Assembly: GCF_900116605.1 (NCBI RefSeq)
Contig: NZ_FPBC01000010.1
Coordinates: 115,109 to 179,108, forward strand
Direction: 5' to 3'
DNA: 64,000 nt
Source of the DNA: Pseudomonas marincola
GTDB taxonomy: Bacteria > Pseudomonadota > Gammaproteobacteria > Pseudomonadales > Pseudomonadaceae
Of the stretch, positions 36,727-45,534 are shown piece after piece. Positions within the stretch are counted from its first letter, which is position 1. Each line of letters opens with the position of its first letter. A program made the position numbers and the translations under genes. Below the pieces are notes generated by a model, which was not told the DNA's origin, did no database searches, and was given only the letters and a program-made list of their open reading frames with translations.

Positions 36727-36981
36727 TCAGCCTTTGAGCAACGCGTCGAGTTTGCCCGCGCGCTCCAGCGCATATAGCTCGTCGCTGCCGCCAACGTGAG
36801 TGCTGCCGATCCAGATCTGCGGCACCGACGTACGGCCAGCTTTCTTGGTCATTTCAGCGCGAACGCCCGGTTTGCCATCAACCTGTATTTCTTTGAAGTC
36901 TACGCCTTTACTGCTCAGCAATTGCTTGGCGCGCATGCAGAACGGGCAGTAGTCACTCGAATATATTACGACTTCAGACAT
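36727..36981 (-). CDS. grxC: Glutaredoxin 3
   Basis: Glutathione-dependent thiol-disulfide oxidoreductase of 84 residues. The active site is SSDYCPFCMRAKQLL (CPFC), the cis-proline segment is RTSVPQIWIG, and the glutathione-binding GGSDELYALE follows. It starts two bases after the rhodanese stop codon, so translation is probably coupled. Confidence 0.97.
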   Translation of the reverse strand: MSEVVIYSSDYCPFCMRAKQLLSSKGVDFKEIQVDGKPGVRAEMTKKAGRTSVPQIWIGSTHVGGSDELYALERAGKLDALLKG

Positions 36982-36982
36982 A

Positions 36983-37396
36983 TCACTTCACCACGGGAAG
37001 GTTATCACCACGCCAGCTAGCAATGCCGCCGGCAAGCTTGGCGGCAGTGAAGCCAGCCTTCATCAGCTCACGTGCAGAGGTGCCAGCATGCTGACCCATT
37101 GCATCGACCACGATAACGGTCTTGTCTTTGAATTTCTCAAGCTCGGCGATGCGCGACGTCAACTTTTCGTACGGGATGTGTACAGAACCAACAATATGAC
37201 CTGCCGAGAAGTCTTTCTGATTACGGATATCCACAACCACACCCTGCTCGCTGTTGAGCAATGCAGTCAACTCGCGGCTGCTCAGGCTTTTGCCGCCTTT
37301 GCGCATTTCAGTGAACAGCAGCAACACCAGCAGTACGACGAAAATGCCACTCAGAATAAAGTGGTTTGTAACGAATTCGATAAGATGGGCAAGCAT
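36983..37396 (-). CDS. Membrane-anchored rhodanese-like protein
   Basis: Protein of 137 residues with one N-terminal membrane helix (FILSGIFVVLLVLLLF) and a rhodanese fold (VVVDIRNQKDFSAGHIVGSV, then LAGGIASWRGDNLP). The position of the catalytic cysteine is Asp98 (VIVVDAMGQHAG), so sulfur transfer is doubtful. The ATG at 37396 matches the membrane-helix start; the frame extends further upstream without family features. It heads the rhodanese-grxC-secB operon. Confidence 0.9.
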   Translation of the reverse strand: MLAHLIEFVTNHFILSGIFVVLLVLLLFTEMRKGGKSLSSRELTALLNSEQGVVVDIRNQKDFSAGHIVGSVHIPYEKLTSRIAELEKFKDKTVIVVDAMGQHAGTSARELMKAGFTAAKLAGGIASWRGDNLPVVK

Positions 37397-37869
37397 CAGA
37401 ATATTCCAGGGCGATAAGTCGGAAGGAGCAGACCATTCCTGGCGTGCTCTCCCTCTGAGAACCGTGCGTGCAGCTCTAACCACAACCGGTTCAAGCCCAC
37501 AAAAGCCAATCTTCCAGACTGGCAACACACGAAATTGCGCGTGACTTTACCACTATCAGTCACGATGAGGCAGCCCTACATGTTACCGGCTGTAGGCCTT
37601 TGCCTGGCGATTTAAGCCGCACGACCTGATCGACTGGCACCTCGGCAGACCGCCAGCCTGCGCATGTTTGAGCACCACAATCAGCACACGTACCGACGAA
37701 AGCGCGCTGACCGCTGCCTTCTATACAAACAATCAACACACTTGCATCGGAGCAAACACCCCGTCCCCAGCGGCCCTATGTCGCGCAAAACGTCTGTGGC
37801 GGTGACGTAGGCGCTCGCAGGGCTTAAAATGGCTGATCTTTCGCACAAAACGCAGAGTGAGCCAGCTTT
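37397..37869. other. Divergent intergenic gap of 473 bases
   Basis: It separates the rhodanese gene (minus) from gpmI (plus). I see no real gene; a long minus-strand frame that starts inside gpmI and ends at 37681 is a shadow. It should hold the promoters of both operons. Confidence 0.55.
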
Positions 37870-39405
37870 ATGAGCGCCACGCCAACCCCTTTGGTCCTGA
37901 TTATCCTTGATGGCTTCGGCCATAGTGACAACCCGGAATTCAACGCTATCTACGCCGCAAACACCCCGGTTTACGATCACCTGCTGGCCACTCAGCCACA
38001 CGGTTTGATCTCGGGCAGCGGCATGGATGTTGGCCTGCCAGATGGCCAGATGGGCAACTCGGAAGTCGGCCACATGAACCTCGGTGCCGGCCGCGTGGTG
38101 TATCAGGATTTCACCCGCGTGACCAAAGCCATTCAAGACGGCGACTTTTTCAACAACCCCGCGATTACCAGCGCGGTCGACAAGGCCGTTGGCGCCGGTA
38201 AAGCCGTGCACATCCTCGGCCTGCTCTCGGATGGCGGTGTACACAGCCATCAGGACCACATTGCGGCAATGATCGAACTGGCCGCTCAGCGTGGCGCAGA
38301 AAAAATCTACCTGCACGCCTTCCTTGATGGTCGCGATACGCCGCCGAAAAGCGCTGAAGCGCCAATCGAGTTCATTGAAAACACCTTCGCCCGCATTGGC
38401 AAAGGCCGTTTCGCCAGCCTGATCGGCCGCTACTTTGCGATGGACCGCGACAATCGCTGGGATCGCGTAGCGCAAGCCTACCAACTGATCGCCGCCGGCC
38501 AGGGTCTGTTCAACGCCGAGTCCGCACAAGCCGGCCTCGCCGCCGCCTACGCCCGCGAAGAGAACGACGAATTCGTCAAAGCCACCACCATCGGCGACGC
38601 TGTACGCGTTGAAGATGGCGACGCGGTGGTGTTCATGAACTTCCGCGCCGACCGCGCCCGCGAATTGACCCGCACTTTTGTCGAGCCGGACTTCAGCGAG
38701 TTCGAGCGTGGCTACGTGCCTAAGCTGGCTGACTTCGTGATGCTGACCCAATACTCCGCCAGCATCAAAACCCCAAGCGCATTCAAACCGGATGCCTTGA
38801 GCAACGTGCTCGGCGAATACCTGGCCAAGCAGGGCAAGACCCAGCTGCGCATTGCCGAGACCGAGAAGTACGCGCACGTAACCTTCTTCTTCTCCGGTGG
38901 CCGCGAGGAGCCGTTTGCAGGCGAGGAACGCATTCTGATCCCGTCGCCAAACGTCGCAACCTACGACTTGCAGCCGCAGATGAGCGCACCCGAAGTCACC
39001 GACAAAATTGTCGATGCGATTGAAAATCAGCGCTACGACGTGATTGTCGTCAACTACGCCAACGGCGACATGGTTGGCCACACTGGCGTGTTCTCGGCCG
39101 CCGTCGCCGCCGTTGAATGCCTCGACAGCTGTGTGGGTCGCATCGTGACAGCCCTCGACAAAGTCGGCGGCGAAGCACTGATTACTGCCGACCACGGCAA
39201 CGTCGAACAGATGGAAGACGTCTGCACCGGCCAGGCACATACCGCTCATACCTGCGAGCCGGTGCCTTTCATTTATGTCGGCAAACGTAACGTTGACCTG
39301 CGTGAAGGCGGCGTTCTAGCCGATGTGGCTCCGACCATGTTGACGTTGATGGGCCTCGAAGTGCCTGCCGAAATGACCGGCACCAGCATCGTCAGCCTGA
39401 AATAA
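37870..39405 (+). CDS. gpmI: 2,3-bisphosphoglycerate-independent phosphoglycerate mutase
   Basis: Interconverts 3- and 2-phosphoglycerate in glycolysis using two Mn ions. Length is 511 residues. The N-terminal metal site is LVLIILDGFGHSDNPEFNA, the phospho-serine lies in LPDGQMGNSEVGHMNLG near residue 62, HAFLDGRDTPP follows, and the C-terminal metal site is ITADHGNVEQM with AHTCEPVPF. Single plus-strand gene, upstream of envC as in P. aeruginosa. Confidence 0.98.
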   Translation: MSATPTPLVLIILDGFGHSDNPEFNAIYAANTPVYDHLLATQPHGLISGSGMDVGLPDGQMGNSEVGHMNLGAGRVVYQDFTRVTKAIQDGDFFNNPAITSAVDKAVGAGKAVHILGLLSDGGVHSHQDHIAAMIELAAQRGAEKIYLHAFLDGRDTPPKSAEAPIEFIENTFARIGKGRFASLIGRYFAMDRDNRWDRVAQAYQLIAAGQGLFNAESAQAGLAAAYAREENDEFVKATTIGDAVRVEDGDAVVFMNFRADRARELTRTFVEPDFSEFERGYVPKLADFVMLTQYSASIKTPSAFKPDALSNVLGEYLAKQGKTQLRIAETEKYAHVTFFFSGGREEPFAGEERILIPSPNVATYDLQPQMSAPEVTDKIVDAIENQRYDVIVVNYANGDMVGHTGVFSAAVAAVECLDSCVGRIVTALDKVGGEALITADHGNVEQMEDVCTGQAHTAHTCEPVPFIYVGKRNVDLREGGVLADVAPTMLTLMGLEVPAEMTGTSIVSLK

Positions 39406-39652
39406 GGCCTGCATCACAGCGCAAACCTGCCAGCCCGCACGGCTGGCAGACAAGCATGCAGCGGGTCGCCGATTTTTTAGGCATACTAGGTCGCGTGCGT
39501 TGTGTGGCTGGTCGTGCATTATCAAGCCACCCCGATTACAGCTGGAGCAGGCCATTGGCGTATGCTCCCGGCTGGTTTGGCCAGGTTTGAGTTGCCCACA
39601 CCCGCGCTGAGTTATCCACAGTCCGACCCTTTATCCAGGTGCCGCCCGCCCC

Positions 39653-40906
39653 ATGTATCGCGCTCTCATCTTCGTGCTTATGACCTGCCTGGTGTCTCCG
39701 GTATTTGCCGATGACAAAGCAGCCGCCGAACAACAGCTCAAAGCGGCGCAGAAGGATGTTGCCGAACTGAAAAAACTGCTGGATAACCTGCAGAAAGAAA
39801 AGTCCGGCGTGCAGAAGTCGCTTAAGCAGACTGAAACCGAGATGGGCCAGTTGGAGAAACAGGTCAACGACCTGCAAAAAGAACTGGAAAGCGGTGAAGA
39901 AGAAGCCAAACGGCTGGATGCAGAGAAAAAAAAACTCGAAGAAGCGCGCCATGAACAGCAACGACTGATCGGCATTCAAGCCCGCGCGGCTTACCAGAGC
40001 GGCCGGCAGGAATACCTCAAGCTGCTGCTCAACCAGCAAAACCCGGAAAAATTCTCGCGCACCATGACGTATTACGACTACGTCAGCGAGGCGCGCATGG
40101 AACAGCTCAGCGCCTTCAACGAGACGCTCGAGCAACTGCGTAACGTTGAACAAGACATCATCGCCCAGCAAAACAAACTGCTGGAGCAGAAAAACGCACT
40201 GGACGACCGTACGGCCAAACTGGCCAAGGTGCGGGAAGAGCGAAAACTGGCACTGGCCAAGCTCGACAAGCAATATTCAGATCGTGACCGCAAGCTAAAA
40301 TCCCGCCAGAAAGACCAGCAACAACTCACCAACGTAATCAAAACCATCGAAGCCACCCTCGCCCGCCAGGCCCGCGAAGCCGAGCTGGCGCGCCAACGGG
40401 CACTCGCCGAAACACGTGAACAACAACGCGAGCAGCAAAGCGCTACCCCAAGCCGCCCAGCCAGCGGCCCGATTGTTACTTCGGGCGCGGTATACGGCGG
40501 CCCGTTCGCCAAGGCCAAGGGCAAATTGCCATGGCCGGTTAACGGGCGAATCGTCGCAAGCTTTGGCACCGCACGCGGCGAAGACACCCGCACCAAGTGG
40601 GACGGCGTACTCATCGGCGCGCAAGCCGGCAGCCAGGTTCACGCCGTACACGGTGGCCGCGTGGTGTTTGCCGACTGGTTACGCGGCGCCGGCCTGTTGG
40701 TGATTCTGGACCACGGCAACGGCTATCTGACGCTCTACGGCCACAATCAGAGCCTGTTGAAAGATGCCGGCGACATCGTCAAAGCCGGTGAGGCCATCGC
40801 GACTGTCGGCACCAGCGGCGGGCAGAGCACCCCGGCCCTGTACTTCGCCATTCGCCAGCAAGGCCGCCCCAGCAACCCGACGCAATGGTGCCGCTCGCAG
40901 GGTTGA
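39653..40906 (+). CDS. envC: EnvC-like murein hydrolase activator
   Basis: Periplasmic protein of 417 residues: signal peptide (ALIFVLMTCLVSPVFA), a long coiled coil (about 20-260, Gln/Lys/Glu-rich), and a C-terminal LytM (M23) domain. The LytM zinc ligands are degenerate: the HxGxD site reads KWDGVLIGA and the final HxH reads ALYFAIR. It therefore looks like an activator of amidases, as EnvC is, and not a peptidase. FtsE-FtsX at 27199-28883 are the expected partners (known for EnvC, inferred here). Confidence 0.92.
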   Translation: MYRALIFVLMTCLVSPVFADDKAAAEQQLKAAQKDVAELKKLLDNLQKEKSGVQKSLKQTETEMGQLEKQVNDLQKELESGEEEAKRLDAEKKKLEEARHEQQRLIGIQARAAYQSGRQEYLKLLLNQQNPEKFSRTMTYYDYVSEARMEQLSAFNETLEQLRNVEQDIIAQQNKLLEQKNALDDRTAKLAKVREERKLALAKLDKQYSDRDRKLKSRQKDQQQLTNVIKTIEATLARQAREAELARQRALAETREQQREQQSATPSRPASGPIVTSGAVYGGPFAKAKGKLPWPVNGRIVASFGTARGEDTRTKWDGVLIGAQAGSQVHAVHGGRVVFADWLRGAGLLVILDHGNGYLTLYGHNQSLLKDAGDIVKAGEAIATVGTSGGQSTPALYFAIRQQGRPSNPTQWCRSQG

Positions 40907-41086
40907 ACAACAACTTTCATGTGCACCGGCAACCACTTAATTAAAGGCAGATGCCAGTGCAGAGTTAAAACGTGATTTACTTACTGAACTTAAACATTTT
41001 GTAAACGGTCGTTACGCTAATGCGTTACACCGCCCGTTTTGCGCCACAAGATATGCGCCACCTCATCGTGTAGGAGTTTGTACGCT

Positions 41087-42388
41087 ATGCCGCAATTGTT
41101 CCGCGCCACATCGCTCGCCCTGGCAGCAACACTGCTGGGCGGAGCCTCGTTGTTGCACGCTGCAGAGCCCACTGAGACTGTAGCCAGCAGCAAGGCGCCG
41201 CTGCCGCTCGATGAGCTGCGCACTTTTGCCGAGGTGATGGACCGGATCAAAACCGCCTACGTCGAACCGGTGAGCGACAAGACCCTGCTGGAAAACGCCA
41301 TCAAAGGCATGCTCAGCAACCTCGACCCGCACTCGGCCTACCTTGAGCCAGATGACTTCGCTGAACTGCAGGAAAGCACCAGCGGTGAGTTTGGCGGCCT
41401 GGGGATTGAAGTCGGCATGGAAGACGGCTTCGTCAAAGTGATATCGCCCATCGACGACACCCCGGCCTCGGCGGCAGGCATCCAGCCGGGCGACCTGATC
41501 ATCAAGATCGACGACCAGCCGACCAAAGGCCTGTCTATGATGGAAGCCGTCGACAAGATGCGCGGCAAAGCAGGCAGCAAGATCAAGCTGACCCTGGTAC
41601 GCGACGGCGGCAAACCATTCGACGTGACCCTGACTCGCGCAGCGATCAAGGTCAAAAGCGTTAAGAGCGAATTGCTGGACGACGGCTACGGCTACCTGCG
41701 CATCACCCAGTTCCAGGTTAAAACCGGCGAAGAAGTCGGCAAGGCACTGGCCAAACTGCGCAAGGAAAACGCCAAGAAGCTCAGCGGTATCGTTCTCGAC
41801 TTGCGCAACAACCCAGGCGGCGTTCTGCAGGCAGCGGTTGAAGTGACTGACCACTTCCTCAAGAAAGGCCTCATCGTCTACACCAAGGGCCGCATCCCCA
41901 ATTCGGAACTGCGCTTCTCCGCAGATCCGGCCGACGCCAGCGAAGGCGTGCCATTGGTGGTACTTATCAACGGCGGCAGCGCCTCGGCTTCCGAGATCGT
42001 CGCCGGCGCCCTGCAAGACCACAAACGCGGCGTGCTGATGGGCACCGACAGCTTCGGTAAAGGCTCGGTCCAAACCGTATTGCCGCTGACCAACGACCGC
42101 GCCCTGAAACTCACCACGGCGTTGTACTACACGCCTAATGGCCGCTCGATTCAGGCGCAGGGCATCGTGCCAGACATCGAAGTCACCCGCGCCAAAGTCA
42201 CCAAGCTACAAGCAGACTCCATCTACAAAGAAGCCGATCTGCAAGGCCACCTCGGTAACGGCAACGGCGGCAAAGACAAGCCAACCGGCAGCCAGGCCGC
42301 CAGCAAGCGCAAGCTGCAGGACGACGACTACCAACTGAGCCAAGCCCTGAACCTGCTCAAAGGCCTGAACGTAACCCGCAGCAACTAA
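41087..42388 (+). CDS. ctpA: Carboxyl-terminal processing protease CtpA
   Basis: S41-family periplasmic protease of 433 residues. A signal peptide (LAATLLGGASLLHAA) is followed by an N-terminal helical part, a PDZ domain (FGGLGIEVGMEDGFVKVISP) and the catalytic core: Ser in INGGSASASEIVAGALQDH and Lys in TDSFGKGSVQT. A TAGGAG site supports ATG 41087. In P. aeruginosa CtpA degrades peptidoglycan cross-link hydrolases with a partner, LbcA, that is encoded elsewhere. It lies 180 bases after envC. Confidence 0.95.
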   Translation: MPQLFRATSLALAATLLGGASLLHAAEPTETVASSKAPLPLDELRTFAEVMDRIKTAYVEPVSDKTLLENAIKGMLSNLDPHSAYLEPDDFAELQESTSGEFGGLGIEVGMEDGFVKVISPIDDTPASAAGIQPGDLIIKIDDQPTKGLSMMEAVDKMRGKAGSKIKLTLVRDGGKPFDVTLTRAAIKVKSVKSELLDDGYGYLRITQFQVKTGEEVGKALAKLRKENAKKLSGIVLDLRNNPGGVLQAAVEVTDHFLKKGLIVYTKGRIPNSELRFSADPADASEGVPLVVLINGGSASASEIVAGALQDHKRGVLMGTDSFGKGSVQTVLPLTNDRALKLTTALYYTPNGRSIQAQGIVPDIEVTRAKVTKLQADSIYKEADLQGHLGNGNGGKDKPTGSQAASKRKLQDDDYQLSQALNLLKGLNVTRSN

Positions 42389-42394
42389 GTGCCG

Positions 42395-42592
42395 ATGACG
42401 GATTGCGTTGCTTCGCGCCGCTATCCATCCTCCGGATTTGTGCGGCGGCATATGTGGAGGATGGAATCCCCGTAGGGGCTTCCGTCATGACAATCCTGGA
42501 TATGTATGCGGTTGAGCCATTGATCCGATGCGCGCCATTGACGGATTACGCAACGACGGATTGCGTTGCTGCGCTCCGCTATCCATCCTCCG
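42395..42592. repeat. REPIN and single REP upstream of the RAYT gene
   Basis: A REPIN at 42395-42488 starts ATGACGGATTGCGTTGC, carries CGCTATCCATCCTCCG and returns with GGAGGATGGAATCCCCGTAG and TTCCGTCAT. A lone half element follows at 42553-42592 (ACGACGGATTGCGTTGCTGC). The sub-family differs from the 35.3-36.0 kb array in the central bases and in the right arm, but shares the ATGACGGATT and CTATCCATCCTCC blocks. Confidence 0.88.
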
Positions 42593-42721
42593 ACGTGTTC
42601 ATCCTTCAATCGTATGCATCCGCCGGCCTATCCATTTTCCGGTTCATTGGCATTTCGGTGGCTGTGCTAACGGGCTCTTTTATCCCGACTATGCTTTGGC
42701 CGATGCAAGGGAGGGGCAAGG

Positions 42722-43228
42722 ATGCCGAACTATCGACGTATTTATGTGCCTGGGGCGACTTGGTTCTTCACCGTGAACCTGTTGCATCGCGAAGACAACG
42801 ACCTGTTAATCCAACATATCGGCTTGCTACGCGACGCGGTGCGGCGGGTTAAGACCCTGCACCCGTTCCAAATCGATGCGTGGGTCGTTCTTCCGGAGCA
42901 TATCCATTGCGTATTAACGCTACCGGCTGGCGATAGCAATTATTCGCTTCGCTGGCGCCTGATCAAGTCCACTTTTAGCCAATCATTACCGCGCGGGGAA
43001 TCACGCTCGAACGTGCGCATTCTTCGCGGTGAACGCGGCATTTGGCAACGTAGATTCTGGGAACGTTTGATTCGTGACGAGAAGGACTTCCGTGAGCACG
43101 TGGATTACGTACACGGAAATCCGCTCACTCATGGTTGGGTCTGCCGGGTGAAAGACTGGCCGTATTCCACCTTTCACCGGGATGTGCGCAACGGGATATA
43201 TCCCATCGACTGGGGTGGTCCGGAATAA
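42722..43228 (+). CDS. REP-associated tyrosine transposase (RAYT)
   Basis: Y1 HUH-type transposase (IS200/IS605-like fold) of 168 residues that is a candidate to mobilise REP elements. The HUH motif is His60-Ile-His62 (VVLPEHIHCVLTLP), the catalytic Tyr is about residue 129 (HVDYVHGNPLTHG), and the N-terminal MPNYRRIYVPGATWFFTV is typical for RAYTs. It is full length and flanked by REP/REPIN copies on both sides, the classical arrangement. RAYTs are usually single-copy and domesticated rather than spreading as insertion sequences (family knowledge). Confidence 0.95.
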   Translation: MPNYRRIYVPGATWFFTVNLLHREDNDLLIQHIGLLRDAVRRVKTLHPFQIDAWVVLPEHIHCVLTLPAGDSNYSLRWRLIKSTFSQSLPRGESRSNVRILRGERGIWQRRFWERLIRDEKDFREHVDYVHGNPLTHGWVCRVKDWPYSTFHRDVRNGIYPIDWGGPE

Positions 43229-43258
43229 TTGAGGTTGTGTGTCAATACGGATCGCGCA

Positions 43259-43632
43259 ATGACGGATTGCGTTGCTTTGCGCCGCTATCCATCCTCCGGT
43301 CTTGTGTATGGCGGGCGGGCATATGTGGAGGATGGAATCCCCGCAGGGGCTTCCGTCATGGCGATTTCGGATATGTGCGCGGTTGTGCAATTGGTCCGGT
43401 GTGCGTCGTGATGGATTACGACATGACGGAACGCGTTGCTTCGCTCCGCCATCCATCCTCCGGTCTTGGGTACGGCGGGCGGGCATATGTGGAGGATGGA
43501 ATCCCCGTAGGGGCTTCCGTCATGCCGATCTCGGATATGGGCACGGTTGGGCCATGGATCCGGTGTGCGCCGTGACGGATTACGTAATGACGGATTGCGT
43601 TGCTTTGCGCCGCTATCCATCCTCCGGTCTTG
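43259..43632. repeat. Two REPINs and a half REP downstream of the RAYT gene
   Basis: REPINs lie at 43259-43359 and 43423-43523; a half element lies at 43587-43632. All share ATGACGGATTGCGTTGC (ATGACGGAACGCG in the second), CTATCCATCCTCCGGTCTTG and the right arm GGAGGATGGAATCCCC with TTCCGTCAT. The sequence between units repeats (GGCGGGCGGGCATATG), pointing to local tandem duplication. Confidence 0.88.
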
Positions 43633-43705
43633 GGTACGGCGGGAAACCTATACGGATGTTGGATATGGGCGCGGTTCGGCGCGCCCAAAAAACGTCGGGG
43701 TACGG

Positions 43706-44461
43706 CTACAGGTAGCTGTTGGTCATGTCGTCGACGAAGCCTTCTTTGCGCAGTTCATCGAGGGCTTTTTGCAGGCGTTCGACTACTTCGTCCGGGGTGT
43801 CTTTGTTGAGGGCGAGGTACAGTTCGGCTTCGTTGAAGCGCAGCACGGTGTTGAGGCCGGTAACGCCTTCCTGCTTGGCCAGGTAACGGCCGACTGGATC
43901 GGTGGTTGCCCACAGGTCGATCTTGCCATCCATCAGCTTGGCGATGTTCTGCTGATCGCGCAGCGCGTTGATGGGCGACATGCCCTGCGACTCAAGATGC
44001 TGGCTCACGGCATCGTTTTTATAGGCGCCGATGGTGTATTGCGCGGCATCTTTCAGGGTTGCAACGCTGATGGTGTTGCCCGGCGCCGAGAGCAGTACCC
44101 AGCCGGTTTTAGCCAGCGGGCCGACCCATTTGAACAGCGGCTCGCGCTCTGGGGTGAAGGTCGTTGAGAACAGTGCGTAGTTGGGCTTTTCCAGTGTCAG
44201 CCGGTACAGGCGATCCCACGGGAAGCGCAGAGTCAGCGAATATTTGATACCGGCACGCTTGAACATTTCCCGCACGATGTCGGCGCTGATGCCGTCAATG
44301 CCATCATCACGAGCGAAGTTCTTGTCATCGACAGCCATGTTGAATGGCGGAAAGTTTTCCGTCAGCAACACCACCTTGTAGTCTTCCGGCAGTTCTGCGC
44401 GTGCAGCGCACGCCGCCATGGCCAAGCCGAACAGCAAACCGATTTTCAGGGTTTTCAGCAT
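43706..44461 (-). CDS. Periplasmic solute-binding protein, family 3 (copy A)
   Basis: Exported binding protein of 251 residues: signal peptide (IGLLFGLAMAACAARA) and an SBP_bac_3 fold (VVLLTENFPPFNMAVDDKNF, DGISADIVREMFKRAGIKY, FPWDRLYRLTLEKPNYALFS, end EGFVDDMTNSYL). It is a tandem paralogue of the next gene (same length and motifs). No permease or ATPase gene is adjacent, so it may serve a transporter encoded elsewhere or act as a sensor. Ligand unknown; the family mostly binds amino acids. Confidence 0.88.
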   Translation of the reverse strand: MLKTLKIGLLFGLAMAACAARAELPEDYKVVLLTENFPPFNMAVDDKNFARDDGIDGISADIVREMFKRAGIKYSLTLRFPWDRLYRLTLEKPNYALFSTTFTPEREPLFKWVGPLAKTGWVLLSAPGNTISVATLKDAAQYTIGAYKNDAVSQHLESQGMSPINALRDQQNIAKLMDGKIDLWATTDPVGRYLAKQEGVTGLNTVLRFNEAELYLALNKDTPDEVVERLQKALDELRKEGFVDDMTNSYL

Positions 44462-44547
44462 TCGATGATTCGCTCTGTTGTGATTATTGTTAACGGCTGC
44501 GCCCGGCATCGAGCCGAGCACAAAACCGAGCTTAGGTAAATGCAGGC

Positions 44548-45303
44548 TTACAGGTAGTTGTTGAGAATATCGTCAACAAATCCCTCTTTGCGCAGCGCAT
44601 CCAGTTCGGACTGCAACTTCTGCACCACTTCATCCGGCACTTCATTGTTGAGCGCCAGATACAGCTGCGCAGTGTCGAAGCGCAAAACGGTCTTCAAGCC
44701 AGTGATACCGGCTTGCTTGGCCAGATAGCGGCCAGCCGGATCGCCCGTCGCCCACAAGTCGATCTCGCCAGACATTAGCTTTTGCGCGTTGGCCTGATCA
44801 CGCAGCACGGTAATCGGCTGCAGACCCTTTTCGGTCAGATGCTGAGCAATAGCGTCACCTTTGTAGGCGCCCACCTTGTAATTTTTTGCCTCGTCGAGGT
44901 TTTTCAGGGTGATGGTGTTGTCGCTCCTGCCGAGCAATACCCAGTCATCCGGCCCGATCGGCCCGACCCATTTAAACTGGTCTTCACGCTCGGGCAGGCG
45001 CGCCGTGACAAACACGCCATAGTCGGGCTTGGTCATGGCCAGGTTGTAGATCCGGTCCCACGGGAAGCGCAGTGTCAGGTTGTATTTGATGCCTGCACGC
45101 TTGAACACTTCGCGGACGATGTCCACGGCGATGCCATCGATATTGTCTTCTTGGGCGAAGTTTTTACCGTTGATGGCCATGTTGTATGGCGGGAAATTTT
45201 CGGTGAGCAATACCATGCGGTATTCAGGGTCGATTTCAGCACGCGCCATTGTTGAAATCATCACGAGCGCACAGGCGCTCATCCAGCAGAAACGCTTCCA
45301 CAT
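44548..45303 (-). CDS. Periplasmic solute-binding protein, family 3 (copy B)
   Basis: Second tandem paralogue, also 251 residues, with signal peptide MSACALVMISTMARA and the same layout (MVLLTENFPPYNMAINGKNF, DGIAVDIVREVFKRAGIKY, FPWDRIYNLAMTKPDYGVF, end EGFVDDILNNYL). The pair is separated by 86 bases and probably arose by local duplication. The location next to hisF resembles P. aeruginosa PA5137-PA5139, which is a positional argument only. Confidence 0.88.
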   Translation of the reverse strand: MWKRFCWMSACALVMISTMARAEIDPEYRMVLLTENFPPYNMAINGKNFAQEDNIDGIAVDIVREVFKRAGIKYNLTLRFPWDRIYNLAMTKPDYGVFVTARLPEREDQFKWVGPIGPDDWVLLGRSDNTITLKNLDEAKNYKVGAYKGDAIAQHLTEKGLQPITVLRDQANAQKLMSGEIDLWATGDPAGRYLAKQAGITGLKTVLRFDTAQLYLALNNEVPDEVVQKLQSELDALRKEGFVDDILNNYL

Positions 45304-45487
45304 AAGACAGCTCGCAACCTAGGTTTAGTCAATAAAACGAGGGGCCAGCTTAGCTGTGTTTGACTGCGCGCAAAGGCAAAACTTGATCAAGTGAGACGCA
45401 GATCACACCCTGTCGGGAACTTTTGCGCGACCGCTCTATCTCGGCGCATGACTGCAATAAATGGGCAATTTTTGTGCTTAATACGCA

Positions 45488-45516
45488 CAAAAAAGGCGCT
45501 CAAATGAGCGCCTTTT
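45488..45516 (-). terminator. hisF-side terminator
   Basis: AAAAGGCGCTC pairs with GAGCGCCTTTT around AAAT, with a run of T on the minus strand. It lies downstream of the hisF stop and ends the his operon. Confidence 0.88.
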
Positions 45517-45534
45517 CGCGTTACATGTAGCGGA

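Noticed and set aside
37681..39249. A 522-codon minus-strand frame
   Set aside because: It lies antisense to most of gpmI, whose plus-strand frame has all family motifs; long antisense frames are common in GC-rich DNA.
39427..39449. Inverted repeat after gpmI as a terminator
   Set aside because: The stem (CTGCCAGCC with GGCTGGCAG) is good but no T-run follows, so termination there is not supported.
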